Source: Metabacillus arenae (GTDB lineage Bacteria > Bacillota > Bacilli > Bacillales > Bacillaceae). From it: DNA of 64,000 nt. Positions 35,826-44,730 of this stretch are shown piece by piece; within the stretch, counting starts at the first letter, position 1; each line of letters begins with the position of its first letter. The stretch covers positions 107,769 through 171,768 of the forward strand of contig NZ_JACXAI010000010.1 of assembly GCF_014773385.1 (NCBI RefSeq), in the 5' to 3' direction. The translations under genes and the position numbers were made by a program. The notes under the pieces were generated by a model. The model was not told where the DNA came from. It ran no database searches and saw only the letters and a list, made by a program, of their open reading frames with translations.

Positions 35826-37097
35826 ATGGTTCTAAAAAAATTGGGGGTATTGTTTTTTACCATTGTGCTTGTCTTTTCACTTGCGGCTTGTTCTAATAGT
35901 GATGAAGCGTCTAACGCTGCCGTTGATAAGGAAGAGTCTGCAACTCTAACAGTTTGGATTCATCCTTATGTATCAGAGGATTTAAAGGCTGAACAAGCCA
36001 AGGTGTTTGACCAAATGGCTGAATCGTTTAAAAAAGAATATCCAAATGTAAAAATTAACTATGAGGAAATTCCTTGGGCGAACAGAGAACAAAAAATTTT
36101 AACAGCTCTTGGGGCAAATCAAGGACCAGATATATTCTATATCATTCCTGACATGATGGCACAGTTTGCTGACAAAGGAGTTTTAACGCCGATTACAGAT
36201 TTACTTGGCGAAGATTGGGGGAAAGAGGATTTCTCAACCTCATCATTAGAGGGGAGTTCCTACAAAGGTGAACTTTATGGGTTACCTATTTTGCAGGAGT
36301 CTGCTACCTATATTTATAACAAAGATATTTTAGCTGAGGTTGGAGGAGACCCGAACAACCTTCCTAAAACATGGGATGAATTTAATGCACTAGCCGAAAA
36401 GGCTGCTGAACTAGGGTATTATGCTCGAAACTTTGAAGGAGCTAATACACCTAATGGGACTATAAACCCTATCATTTGGCAGGCTGGCGGAGAAGTTATT
36501 AATAAAGAAGGAAAAGCAGCTATTAATGAACCTGAAGCTGTAAAAGCGTTTGAGCAAGTAAATGATTGGTATAAAAAAGGCTGGATTCCAAAGGATTCTA
36601 TTAGTGCGTTAGATGAGCATTTTAACCTATTTATTGAGGGGAAGATGTTAGCAGTATGGGGGTCTGGTGCAACTGTAAATAGTTTGAATGAAAGAAATTT
36701 TGAAAACTATGTTATAGGTACCCCTATTAAAGAACAGGAAAGTACAACTTTTGCAACAACTGGGTTGTTTACGATACCAGAAAATAGTGAACATAAAAAA
36801 ATAGCTGCTGAGTTTATTAAAACGATGACAAATACAGAAAATTCCATCGCTTTTAATGAGGTAACAAATTATATCCCTCCTAGAGAATCTGCAAGTAAAT
36901 TGTATGAGGATGACGAGGATATGAAGAAATTTGCAGAGCTGCTGCCTTCTGCTAAGCCAGGCGTAATCCATCCTGTTGCCAGAACGATTTTACCGAAAGT
37001 ACAGGCTGAATTGCAAGCCATGTTTGAAGGCAAGAAGACTCCTCAACAAGCTGCAGACGATGCAGCTAAGGTGATTAATGACGAGATAAATAAATAA
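35826..37097 (+). CDS. ABC sugar-binding lipoprotein (family 1), orphan
   Basis: Extracellular solute-binding lipoprotein, 423 residues. The signal peptide ends at the lipobox SLAAC. The mature two-lobed domain resembles maltodextrin/multi-sugar binding proteins (NQGPDIFYIIPDMMAQFADKGVLTPI, PKTWDEFNALAEKA, GKMLAVWGSGATV). No MalF/MalG-type permease genes are in the window. The next gene is a GntR regulator with a related binding-protein-like domain. Either the permease genes are elsewhere or the protein works in sensing. RBS GGGGGAGG. Confidence 0.92.
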   Translation: MVLKKLGVLFFTIVLVFSLAACSNSDEASNAAVDKEESATLTVWIHPYVSEDLKAEQAKVFDQMAESFKKEYPNVKINYEEIPWANREQKILTALGANQGPDIFYIIPDMMAQFADKGVLTPITDLLGEDWGKEDFSTSSLEGSSYKGELYGLPILQESATYIYNKDILAEVGGDPNNLPKTWDEFNALAEKAAELGYYARNFEGANTPNGTINPIIWQAGGEVINKEGKAAINEPEAVKAFEQVNDWYKKGWIPKDSISALDEHFNLFIEGKMLAVWGSGATVNSLNERNFENYVIGTPIKEQESTTFATTGLFTIPENSEHKKIAAEFIKTMTNTENSIAFNEVTNYIPPRESASKLYEDDEDMKKFAELLPSAKPGVIHPVARTILPKVQAELQAMFEGKKTPQQAADDAAKVINDEINK

Positions 37098-37371
37098 GAA
37101 GTGAAAACAAGGTTAAGAATGAATTCAGGCTGCCATACTTAAAACTGTTTTTAGCATACTTTATATTTGCTATTATTAAAACAAAATAATGAATCGCCTC
37201 TTGAGATGAAGTATCGGAATAGAAGCAATTAAACCGCCGATTGCTTCTATTCTGGCGGCATATATCTATCAAAAAGCAGCAATCCTATAGAAAAGAGCCA
37301 TACTAAAACTAGCAAGGGTAACCCGTTCGATAAATAAGGTAACGGGAAACAAAAGATGAGGAAGGTTAAAT

Positions 37372-38805
37372 ATGAGTGAGAAAACAAGCCGTGAAGAGTT
37401 TAAAATGAAATTGCAGCAATTTATTGAAACAACAAAAGAACAGATCGTTACTGGAAAAATTCCGATCGGTGAATATTTGCCTGCTGAGCTAGCATTGGCT
37501 GAAAGGTTTGACTTAAGTAAAAACTCAGTCAGAAAAGGGCTGGATGAATTAGTAAGGCAAGGATTAATTGTAAAAAAATTAAGGATAGGGAACTTAGTCG
37601 TTTCAAATAAACCCTTTGATCAAATCATTCTAAGGCTAGGTTACTATCCATCAATACAGGAAGAAGCGGTTCTGTCAAAATTGCTCAGAAAATTTGAGGA
37701 AAAGTATCCATTAATAAAAGTTCAGACGATTACCTTGCCTTATGATCATTATCATAAAACCGTCAAGGATTTTTTCCAAAACGATATTGTCGATGCTGTG
37801 ACGATTAATTATAACGATTATTGTTCCTTGAGCCAATCAGGAAGAGAGCTTTTTGAACCACTTGAAACAGACAATCAAAATTATTCTTTCTTGGAAAAAG
37901 CCTTTCTTAAAGAAGAGTTGTATGTGAAACCATTCATTTTTTCGCCTATTGTATTGTGTTACAACGAGGATCACTTTAAGAAAGCAGGTTTGGCTTTTCC
38001 AGACAGCGGTTGGCAGTGGGAAGAAGTTTTGAAAACAGCAAGTCTCCTATCAAAAGAGAAGAAACATGAGAAGCATTGCGGTTTTTATTTTCATTCACTT
38101 TCTGTGAACCGTTGGCCAATTTTTCTCCTGCAAAATCAGGTTTCTTTCATGAGGGATCCGAATGGAGAAGTAAGCTTTAATAAAGAAAAATTTATCGAAA
38201 GTGTCAACTTATGCAAGGATATTTTTAAAGAACAAGAAATCGTTCAGAATATTTTATCTGACAGTGATAAGGATGCAGAAAAGTTATTTTTAGAGGGAAA
38301 AGTCTCAATGATTATGACTTCTTATTTCAGCTTGAATCACATGAAGGAAGCACCGCTTAATTATGATATTGCACCACTTCCGTATTTAGAGGATGCCCGC
38401 ACTCTTTTATTAATGATTGGAATAGCGATTAATAAGCATTCTACGAAAATTGAAGCAGCCAAACTACTGTTGAATTACCTGACAAGTGAAGAATGCCAGG
38501 AGATCATTCGCACAGAGACGCTCAGTATTCCTGCTGTTAAACATATCGCTGAACGAACAGGCGGAGAAAAGGTATATCAACCGCCAAGGTTTAAATTATT
38601 CCGGGAGATTATCCCGACCTTCCGCCTATATGAAAAGCTGGGGCTCAGTTTCCAGGAGTTAAACGAAATTGGGAGTGAACTTCGATTATATTGGTCAGGT
38701 TTGATCACCGAAGATTTACTTTGCAATCGTATAACAGCTAAACTCTTTAAAGCTTCACAAGAAAATATGGATAGTGAAGAAAATGTGAAATCTCAAAAGG
38801 AATAG
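37372..38805 (+). CDS. GntR-type regulator fused to a solute-binding-protein-like domain
   Basis: 477 residues. Residues about 8-78 are a GntR winged helix (IVTGKIPIGEYLPAELALAERFDLSKNSVRKGLDELVRQGLIVKK). Residues about 83-460 look like a family 1 solute-binding protein (IILRLGYYPSIQEEAVLSKLLRKFEEKYPLIKVQTITLPY, FLEGKVSMIMTSYF) but without a signal peptide, so it must sit in the cytosol as the ligand-binding domain. It follows the orphan binding protein by 274 bases and probably regulates it in response to the same sugar (inference). RBS GAGGAAGG. Confidence 0.85.
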   Translation: MSEKTSREEFKMKLQQFIETTKEQIVTGKIPIGEYLPAELALAERFDLSKNSVRKGLDELVRQGLIVKKLRIGNLVVSNKPFDQIILRLGYYPSIQEEAVLSKLLRKFEEKYPLIKVQTITLPYDHYHKTVKDFFQNDIVDAVTINYNDYCSLSQSGRELFEPLETDNQNYSFLEKAFLKEELYVKPFIFSPIVLCYNEDHFKKAGLAFPDSGWQWEEVLKTASLLSKEKKHEKHCGFYFHSLSVNRWPIFLLQNQVSFMRDPNGEVSFNKEKFIESVNLCKDIFKEQEIVQNILSDSDKDAEKLFLEGKVSMIMTSYFSLNHMKEAPLNYDIAPLPYLEDARTLLLMIGIAINKHSTKIEAAKLLLNYLTSEECQEIIRTETLSIPAVKHIAERTGGEKVYQPPRFKLFREIIPTFRLYEKLGLSFQELNEIGSELRLYWSGLITEDLLCNRITAKLFKASQENMDSEENVKSQKE

Positions 38806-39024
38806 CTTTAGAAATAAAGCTGAAATGCATAGAAGTAAAAGTTCAGATTGTTTTATAAGTGAGTAAAGGTTCTTACGCATGGCATGTGAAGCAGCAAATA
38901 CGAATAGTACATCTCTTCGTAATTAGGGTGGTAGTCGATTGAGAGTAGGATATATGATACGGATCTTGTGTGAAAAAGCACATATTCCCTCACCAACGAG
39001 AGTATATGTGGTTCCATCCAAACT

Positions 39025-39363
39025 TTACTCCTTCATATTTTTAAAGATATCATCAAAGGAAGGTTCTTTTTCAATTAAACCAGATTTTTTCAGCCGCTCA
39101 CATGTTTCTTGCCATGATTTTTCACTTTGACTTCCAAAGTCTTCTTCAGACTTTATCTTTGGCAGGAGAATATCCAAGCTTTGTTTCTCAACTTCTTTAC
39201 AAGAGGAAAGTTTGCTTAATCCTAGTTGTCTAATAAAATTTGAAGAGCTTCGTCTGGGTGCTTTGTCATATAGTTGTACCCTAGGGCAAAAAGAAAATGA
39301 AATGGAATTAATACTGATGAATTTTTTCAATTGAGTAGAGGAGAGAATTGATGAAAAACCCAA
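39025..39363 (-). pseudogene. C-terminal remnant resembling an NMT1/ThiY-type binding protein
   Basis: The open frame has no RBS or signal peptide. Its last 60 residues (LLPKIKSEEDFGSQSEKSW, LKKSGLIEKEPSFDDIFKN) have the form of the C-terminal tail of taurine/nitrate/HMP-type ABC binding proteins. A hairpin (CACATAT / ATATGTG with CTTTTTC) follows the stop, as after a real gene. The first 50 residues look like non-coding sequence. Assignment to that family is from recall of its typical C-terminus only. Confidence 0.35.
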
Positions 39364-39370
39364 AAAATAA

Positions 39371-39396
39371 GTAGATGCTTTTCCATAAGCATCTAC
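39371..39396 (-). terminator. Leftward terminator
   Basis: Ten-base perfect stem GTAGATGCTT / AAGCATCTAC, followed leftward by TTATTTTTT. It ends the transcript carrying the remnant at 39407-39570 and possibly fbp. Confidence 0.75.
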
Positions 39397-39406
39397 TAGA
39401 AATTGA

Positions 39407-39570
39407 TTAAACTAAACTTTTTAGAATTTCTTTAAGAGCCTTTACATAAATCCTTGTATTTTTGTCACTTTCTTTAGATTCATTGACTATATCCTAATTG
39501 ATTTTAATCCTTGGATGGTCAAATCTTGTGCTTCCTGTCGGAGCAAATTAGGAAGAATTATTCTTGGTTG
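39407..39570 (-). pseudogene. C-terminal gene fragment, unknown family
   Basis: On the minus strand, LRQEAQDLTIQGLKSIR runs to an in-frame stop. A shifted frame then gives NESKESDKNTRIYVKALKEI and KSLV before a stop 11 bases from a good terminator. The helical, protein-like residues and the terminator suggest the frameshifted end of a lost gene. It is too short to assign. Confidence 0.35.
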
Positions 39571-39656
39571 TATAAGAGAAGACCCTGGATTGTTAACACA
39601 ATGTTACTAAACATTACTCTAATGATAGAATCTATTAAATAGTAATGATTGATATC

Positions 39657-41594
39657 TCAATTCATATAGCGATATTCCATAAGACTTTTCAAAATAGAGA
39701 CTTCCTGTAATAATTCCTCTCCAACATTCGTTTCTAGAACCTTTTTTCTCTCTAATTCTTTATCCACCAATCTTTTTACTGATAAAACATCAGTTCCATT
39801 TAGCAGAACATCTTCTTTTGAATTAAAATGTTTATGCGCGACAAGTTGTTTACCGTAGGAATTATATAATAAAGTGTATCCAGCAATCCCTGTTTTTGAT
39901 TGATAAGCCTTGGAAAAGCCTCCATCTATAACAATCATCTTTCCATTTGCCTTAATTGGATTTTCTCCTTCAATTTCTTTAACTGGTGTATGGCCATTTA
40001 TAATATGACCTTGATCAGGATTAAGATCAAATTCTGTTAGAATTTTGCGGCAGATTTCCTCATTTTCACGTAAATGGTAGTATGGGTTCTTTTTCTCTTT
40101 ATGGGATTCCTTATCCTTAATGAAATACCTTTCAAAGGTTGTCATTTCTCTTTTCCCAAAGAGTGATGAATATTCTCCTGTCCACAAATACCAGACCATA
40201 TCTGTTGCAAGATCATCTGTCTCTTCAGGATGTGCAAATGCATGTCGTAAATAATGTTCAAAAATATCTAATAAATCACGACCTGCATAGGTTTTATTTT
40301 CAATCACCATTTTTTCCATATTTCCTTTTTCATCTAAAGGAATACAGCCATGTAATAATAAGTTCCCATTATATTTTAAATAAAGACTGCCTTTTTTCAT
40401 AAGAAAATTCATATGTCTAGCCAACTTTTCCGAATGCTGGACAGAAAATAACAGCTTGTCCATCACTTGCTCTTCTTCCTCTAATAATTGATCAGGTTGT
40501 TCTGGATTAACCGTTGCAAAGCAAGTATTCTCTAATGGGTAAATTTTCCCGTGAATCGTTATTTCTTGTTTGTCATAATCAATTTTCTCAAGCAAAAGCC
40601 TATCTGACATATTAAAGTTCGGACGTCTCTTTATGATCGGGATTTCAAGTTTAAACTGAATCATAGCAATGGCTTGATGAATTTTCGTAATTTGTAATAA
40701 TTCATGATCAGATACTTTTTTATCTGAATGTCTCTTTGGCCTAAACGCCGGATTGTCCTCATAGTATTTCTCCGCAAGATTAAGAAGAGGTCTAAGGTTG
40801 ATTCCATACACATCTTCAATAATATCCAAATTGTCGTACCTTGCACAGATACGAATAATATTAGCGAGACAAACCTTTGAACCAGTAAAGGCACCTAGCC
40901 ATAGGACATCATGATTTCCCCACTGAATATCAACGGAATGGTAATTGATTAGAGTATCCATTATTTTATCAGGTTCGGGTCCGCGATCATAAATATCCCC
41001 CACTACATGAAGATGGTCAACAACCAATCTCTGAGTGCAATAAGCAAGACCTATAATAAGCTTATCAGCCTGTCCGAGAGAAATAATTTGCTGGACAATT
41101 TTTGTGTAATACAGTTCCTTATTTGCGGACTCATCAGTTTTGTATAGCAGCTCTTCTATTATATAGGCAAATTGATTAGGCAATGCTTTACGTAATTTCG
41201 AACGTGTATATTTGGAAGAGGCATAAGAAATGAGCTTAATCATACGATCAATGATTTCTTTATACCATTGGATTAATTCTTGTTCATTATCAAAACTATT
41301 CTTAAGGATCTGTAATTTTTCTTCAGGATAATAAACTAATGTCGCCAATTCATTAATTTCTTTTTCGAATATTACACCATTAAAAAGGTCTCTTATTTTT
41401 TCTTTTACTCTTCCGGAACCATTTCTTAACACATGTTGAAAGGCTTGATACTCCCCGTGTAAATCACTGACAAAATGTTCTGTCCCCTTTGGGAGATTAA
41501 GAATGGCTTCAAGATTAATAATTTCAGTTACTACTTTTTCTTCACTATCATATTTTTGGGCCAGTAAATCTAAGAATTTTTTATTCAAAGTCAT
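39657..41594 (-). CDS. fbp: Fructose-1,6-bisphosphatase class III
   Basis: Gluconeogenic FBPase of the Firmicutes type, 645 residues, full length. The metallophosphatase core is visible: [39 protein letters not shown] and [22 protein letters not shown]. It hydrolyses fructose-1,6-bisphosphate to fructose-6-phosphate in the cytosol. In this window it complements the aldolase and PTS operons that feed the same pool. Monocistronic, RBS AAGGGGAT. The 302-base gap before it (41595-41896) shows no other gene. Confidence 0.95.
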   Translation of the reverse strand: MTLNKKFLDLLAQKYDSEEKVVTEIINLEAILNLPKGTEHFVSDLHGEYQAFQHVLRNGSGRVKEKIRDLFNGVIFEKEINELATLVYYPEEKLQILKNSFDNEQELIQWYKEIIDRMIKLISYASSKYTRSKLRKALPNQFAYIIEELLYKTDESANKELYYTKIVQQIISLGQADKLIIGLAYCTQRLVVDHLHVVGDIYDRGPEPDKIMDTLINYHSVDIQWGNHDVLWLGAFTGSKVCLANIIRICARYDNLDIIEDVYGINLRPLLNLAEKYYEDNPAFRPKRHSDKKVSDHELLQITKIHQAIAMIQFKLEIPIIKRRPNFNMSDRLLLEKIDYDKQEITIHGKIYPLENTCFATVNPEQPDQLLEEEEQVMDKLLFSVQHSEKLARHMNFLMKKGSLYLKYNGNLLLHGCIPLDEKGNMEKMVIENKTYAGRDLLDIFEHYLRHAFAHPEETDDLATDMVWYLWTGEYSSLFGKREMTTFERYFIKDKESHKEKKNPYYHLRENEEICRKILTEFDLNPDQGHIINGHTPVKEIEGENPIKANGKMIVIDGGFSKAYQSKTGIAGYTLLYNSYGKQLVAHKHFNSKEDVLLNGTDVLSVKRLVDKELERKKVLETNVGEELLQEVSILKSLMEYRYMN

Positions 41595-41896
41595 GTATCC
41601 CCTTTCAAAAATGCAAAATCTTTACCCTTATTTTACATCAACTAGATTGAGATGAAATACTTACATTATATAAGAAAACTTAAATTGCAATTATAACTAT
41701 AATTATATTTTTATTGTCTTTGTTTGCAATTGTAAAGGATTTTATTTTTCTAAATAACTTAAACTACGCAGACTGATATCTATAATAAAGTCATCTATAC
41801 GGAATCATATACTCATGGCACTTTGGAATAACCTAAATATCCGAAACCATAGATTTCAATTTTGTATACTGGTTAAATTTACTTTTCCGCTTGTCC

Positions 41897-42394
41897 TTAT
41901 TTTTCATAATGAAAGTTCCATCTGTTTGTTTTTTTCAGCCGATGGACAAGGATAAGACCAATAAGAGCACCAGAAAAGCTGCTTACAATAAATGGAGGCA
42001 AGAAGAAAAAAGCGCCTACTGTTGTGCCCATCACTATTTTTGCATAGGGAACGGCAAATAATGGTGCAATCAGTCCTGAGCCGATGACTTCACCCACTGG
42101 TGCTCCCCAAGTCCGTTTTACTTTGCGAAATAAATAGCCTGCAAGGAAAGCACCTATCATCCCTCCAGGGAATGCTAAAAGTGATCCTGTGCCCATTAAG
42201 TTTCTCAACAATCCTGTCACAAACGCAATAATAACAGCTGGAATCGGCCCAAGCATGACGCCTGCTAATACATTCACAATATGCTGAACAGGATAGGCCT
42301 TTGCAACACCTGCTGGAAACCACAATAAAGATGAGCCAAACGTACCGATAGCAGCAAATAAAGCCATAAATGTTAATTTATATGTTCGATTCAC
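41897..42394 (-). CDS. thiW: ThiW, thiazole/thiamine-precursor ECF substrate-binding component
   Basis: Membrane S-component of 165 residues, about five or six helices. FMALFAAIGTFGSSLLWFPAG, PVQHIVNVLAGVMLGP and GTGSLLAFPGGMIGAFLAGYLFRK are characteristic of ThiW. By family knowledge it binds a thiazole precursor and works with a shared ECF energizing module encoded elsewhere. GTG start with AAGGGGAG upstream. A TPP riboswitch and a terminator precede it, so it is made only when thiamine pyrophosphate is low. Confidence 0.92.
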   Translation of the reverse strand: MNRTYKLTFMALFAAIGTFGSSLLWFPAGVAKAYPVQHIVNVLAGVMLGPIPAVIIAFVTGLLRNLMGTGSLLAFPGGMIGAFLAGYLFRKVKRTWGAPVGEVIGSGLIAPLFAVPYAKIVMGTTVGAFFFLPPFIVSSFSGALIGLILVHRLKKTNRWNFHYEK

Positions 42395-42477
42395 TATTTA
42401 TTCTCCCCTTTACATGACAGACGCCGTATTTGGCGGGGACGTACGCCGAAATTAACGGGATAAAAACTCCAAGTATA

Positions 42478-42512
42478 AAAAAGCAGATCCACTTTAAATG
42501 GATCTGGCATAC
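42478..42512 (-). terminator. Riboswitch-controlled terminator of thiW
   Basis: Stem CAGATCCA / TGGATCTG (42484-42491 / 42499-42506). Leftward it is followed by six T. It lies between the TPP aptamer and the thiW start. Confidence 0.82.
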
Positions 42513-42529
42513 TGGTAAAGAAATAGACG

Positions 42530-42632
42530 TTTTAATCTACTTCCCTACGCTGGTATAATCCAGATCAGGTGTATAGGGTTGAAAACCTCACATGTTTTCT
42601 CTCAGCCTAAAAAAGGCACCCCTAGTAGACAA
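42530..42632 (-). ncRNA. TPP riboswitch (THI element) upstream of thiW
   Basis: Read on the minus strand it has the conserved aptamer parts in order: ACTAGGGGTGCC, GGCTGAGAG, a variable stem, ACCTGATCTGG, then ATACCAGCGTAGGGA. A terminator and thiW follow, consistent with transcriptional control. Confidence 0.95.
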
Positions 42633-43037
42633 ATTGATATTATTTTGAATTAAAACACATTATAACACAATTAAAAAAGAATCCATACATATCTCAAGTG
42701 TTCTGTTTACTCATCGATTACGTCTGCATGGGGAATGACACATCAAAGTAGTTGGATCTTTAAAACAATCCATTTTTTTAACTGGTAGTTTCTAATCTTT
42801 GATAAGTATTTTTTGGAGATGTTACAATGAATCTATTAGAGAAGGTGAGGTAAGCGATCATTTTTCAGTGGGGCCAACTATTATAAAATTTAGAGAATAT
42901 CTAGCTGCTTTAGCGGAAGCATGAATATAATCCGAAATTATTGCAGGATTTAGAAGAAATCAAAAAAAGAAATTGAATTGGACATGGAGTATAGGAGTAT
43001 TTTATATTTTTAAAAAGCAGTAAAAGGAGCAATCTAA

Positions 43038-43322
43038 TTGAAGGAGCTTGCATCTCAAACATTTGTCATTGTAAAACGAATTGTTGAATGGGACCGCCAA
43101 ATATATAAGGAAACCGAATATAGCCTACTCCTTTTTGAAGATAGAGTCATTTCTCATCATCATCAGTTTTTATTGAGGGATGTATTTGATATGTCATTTA
43201 AACCAATGTCAGGGAAATACGGTTTCCTTTATTTACATACGAATCAGGGCGTGTTTGCGTATCAAGTATTAACCCATCCACAAGCCTTTATTGATACGTT
43301 TAAAAGCTTGAAAAAATCCTAG
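43038..43322 (+). CDS. Conserved-looking hypothetical protein, 94 residues
   Basis: TTG start with AAAAGGAG upstream. Mixed alpha/beta sequence (QTFVIVKRIVEWDRQIYKETEYSLLLFEDRVISHHHQFLLRDV) with the strand-rich look of a small PH-like or similar beta fold. No signal peptide or membrane segment. Function unknown. It ends 4 bases into the convergent next gene. Confidence 0.7.
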   Translation: MKELASQTFVIVKRIVEWDRQIYKETEYSLLLFEDRVISHHHQFLLRDVFDMSFKPMSGKYGFLYLHTNQGVFAYQVLTHPQAFIDTFKSLKKS

Positions 43323-43648
43323 CGTTTGTAGCGCAAGTAATCATATTCTGAAGTAGGCTTACTCTCAATGATGTTACCCTCATCATCTGTAAATATTTCA
43401 AACTCCTGGTACACCTCTACTAAATACCCATCAATTGCAGCTGTTCCAACTAATTTATTTTCGAATGATTTTGTTAAGTGTTTCAAGCCTTCTTCTTCCT
43501 CTTCACTAGCTGTTTCCGTTTCTTCAGCAAAAACTGGTAAGCTTGTAATAGGGTTTTCTTGTTGAAAATTCTGAGGAGAATCAAAGAAAGCTACAATTGC
43601 AATAAGCAGCATGGACATGATGACAAAAAAAGAGTTGGTTTTCATCAT
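43319..43648 (-). CDS. Small membrane-anchored or secreted protein, unknown
   Basis: 109 residues. An N-terminal hydrophobic segment (FFVIMSMLLIAIVAFF) may be a signal peptide or anchor. An acidic linker (EETETASEEEEEG) and a C-terminal domain (KLVGTAAIDGYLVEVYQEFEIFTDDEGNI) follow. Two adjacent ATG codons behind GAGGAG; either may be used. Converges on the previous gene with a 4-base overlap. Family not recognised. Confidence 0.7.
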   Translation of the reverse strand: MMKTNSFFVIMSMLLIAIVAFFDSPQNFQQENPITSLPVFAEETETASEEEEEGLKHLTKSFENKLVGTAAIDGYLVEVYQEFEIFTDDEGNIIESKPTSEYDYLRYKR

Positions 43649-44109
43649 TGGACTCCTCTCATATGTTCTAAGAAAGAAAAAGTAGAATTGGAATTTGCAT
43701 AGACATTCATCACAATCACCTATCTTCCTCTATACATATGCATGTCCTTCTTACTTTTATGACGCTAAAATAATGAACCGATTTTTCAGCAACTAAAGAA
43801 AAAAGATGTGCCAACGAGTGCCTGGGAATTTCTTTAGGAGCTAATCTAGCCTCCTTCTTCAAACAATCCATCCTATCAATAAGCTTAAGGGAACAACTCT
43901 TGAAAGATAAAACTAAGCTGGTTTTAATTAATCATATATCACGCAGGGCTTGTAGTCTTTTTGATATGAATCAAATAATGGAAAATTATCTATTTAGGAA
44001 AAAAGGCTCATTTCATTCGAACTGAATTGACATGGTGATAATCGTCCCATAAGATAAGTTCGAATTGATATGACCTGAGAATCAATATCATTTGCAAAGG
44101 GGAGATAGT
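43649..44109. other. Promoter region of the acyltransferase-hydrolase pair, 461 bases
   Basis: Left of 44020 nothing is recognised. The right end carries the promoter and Fur box listed separately. Confidence 0.5.
44027..44090 (+). promoter_or_regulatory. Sigma-A promoter with Fur box
   Basis: TTGACA (44027-44032), a 17-base spacer and TAAGAT (44050-44055) make a strong promoter. The spacer holds a Fur half-site TGATAAT (44036-44042). TGAGAATCAATATCA (44076-44090) matches the 7-1-7 Fur consensus TGATAATNATTATCA at 12 of 14 positions. This implies repression when iron is plentiful. Confidence 0.72.
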
Positions 44110-44730
44110 ATGGAGGAATGGGAAAAACATGATTTTTTACTTTTTGACCACGAAATAGGGAAAACGATCTCATTAAGACAAGTGATTTATGAGAAAGATA
44201 TAGAGACACTTTATGATTGGATGCATCAAAAACATATTGCCCCTTTTTGGAAGCTCGATGTACCAAAACATGAATTCAAAGAATGGCTGAAAAAATCAAT
44301 CGCATCTAAGAAAAAAGATGTTTATATGGGGTTTATCGATGGAACAGCTGTAAGTTATTTAATTGTATATTCAATAAAAGACGATCCAATTCGTCATTAT
44401 TATGAATATCATGAAAAAGACATAGGAATGCATTTGCTTATTGGTCCAAGAGAATACTTAAATAAACAAGCTGGGTTTTCCATCATCCGTGCAAAATTAG
44501 CCTTTCTTTTTAGCAAATATGACGCAAAGCGGATTATTGGAGAACCAGATGTAAGAAACCGCATTATCGTTCCAATTTTAAAAAAATGCGGGGGAAAAGT
44601 TGTCACAATGCTTGAACTGCCTCACAAAAAAGCTTACTTGATTACTGGAGACAGAGAAATATTCCTTGAAAAGATGGAGGGCTTGCAAAGATCACAAGTG
44701 AAGAGCGGGGAGCAGATCCATGGCAATTAA
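44110..44730 (+). CDS. IucB/RhbD-like GNAT acyltransferase, Fur-controlled
   Basis: 206-residue member of the siderophore-type GNAT group, clearly paralogous to the acetyltransferase inside the siderophore operon (51495-52079). Shared pattern: LYDWMHQKHIAPFWKLDVP, YMGFIDGTAVSYL, DIGMHLLIGPREYLNKQAG and IIGEPDVRNRIIVPILKKCGG. Such enzymes acylate the N-hydroxylated amine of hydroxamate siderophores. ATG 44110 follows AAAGGGGAG; an upstream in-frame TTG overlaps the Fur box and is not the start. The hydrolase gene begins inside its 3' end. Confidence 0.82.
   Translation: MEEWEKHDFLLFDHEIGKTISLRQVIYEKDIETLYDWMHQKHIAPFWKLDVPKHEFKEWLKKSIASKKKDVYMGFIDGTAVSYLIVYSIKDDPIRHYYEYHEKDIGMHLLIGPREYLNKQAGFSIIRAKLAFLFSKYDAKRIIGEPDVRNRIIVPILKKCGGKVVTMLELPHKKAYLITGDREIFLEKMEGLQRSQVKSGEQIHGN

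Larger units (their letters stand above)
42395..43037. other. Gap of 643 bases: thiW leader and a possible decayed gene
   Basis: The left third is the thiW riboswitch leader. Positions about 42850-43000 give broken plus-strand protein-like pieces (for example VGPTIIKFREYLAALAEA) with stops between them. This may be a relic, but it is too short to name. Confidence 0.4.

Noticed and set aside
38916..38940. AATTAGGGTGGTAG, similar to the T-box core AGGGTGGNACCGCG
   Set aside because: The CCGCG half is missing, no antiterminator/terminator pair or downstream aminoacyl-tRNA or biosynthesis gene follows, and the rest of a T-box leader cannot be traced.
42850..43000. Protein-like pieces (VGPTIIKFREYLAALAEA and following) on the plus strand
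   Set aside because: Interrupted by stops and too short to assign to any family, so noted only in the gap description.
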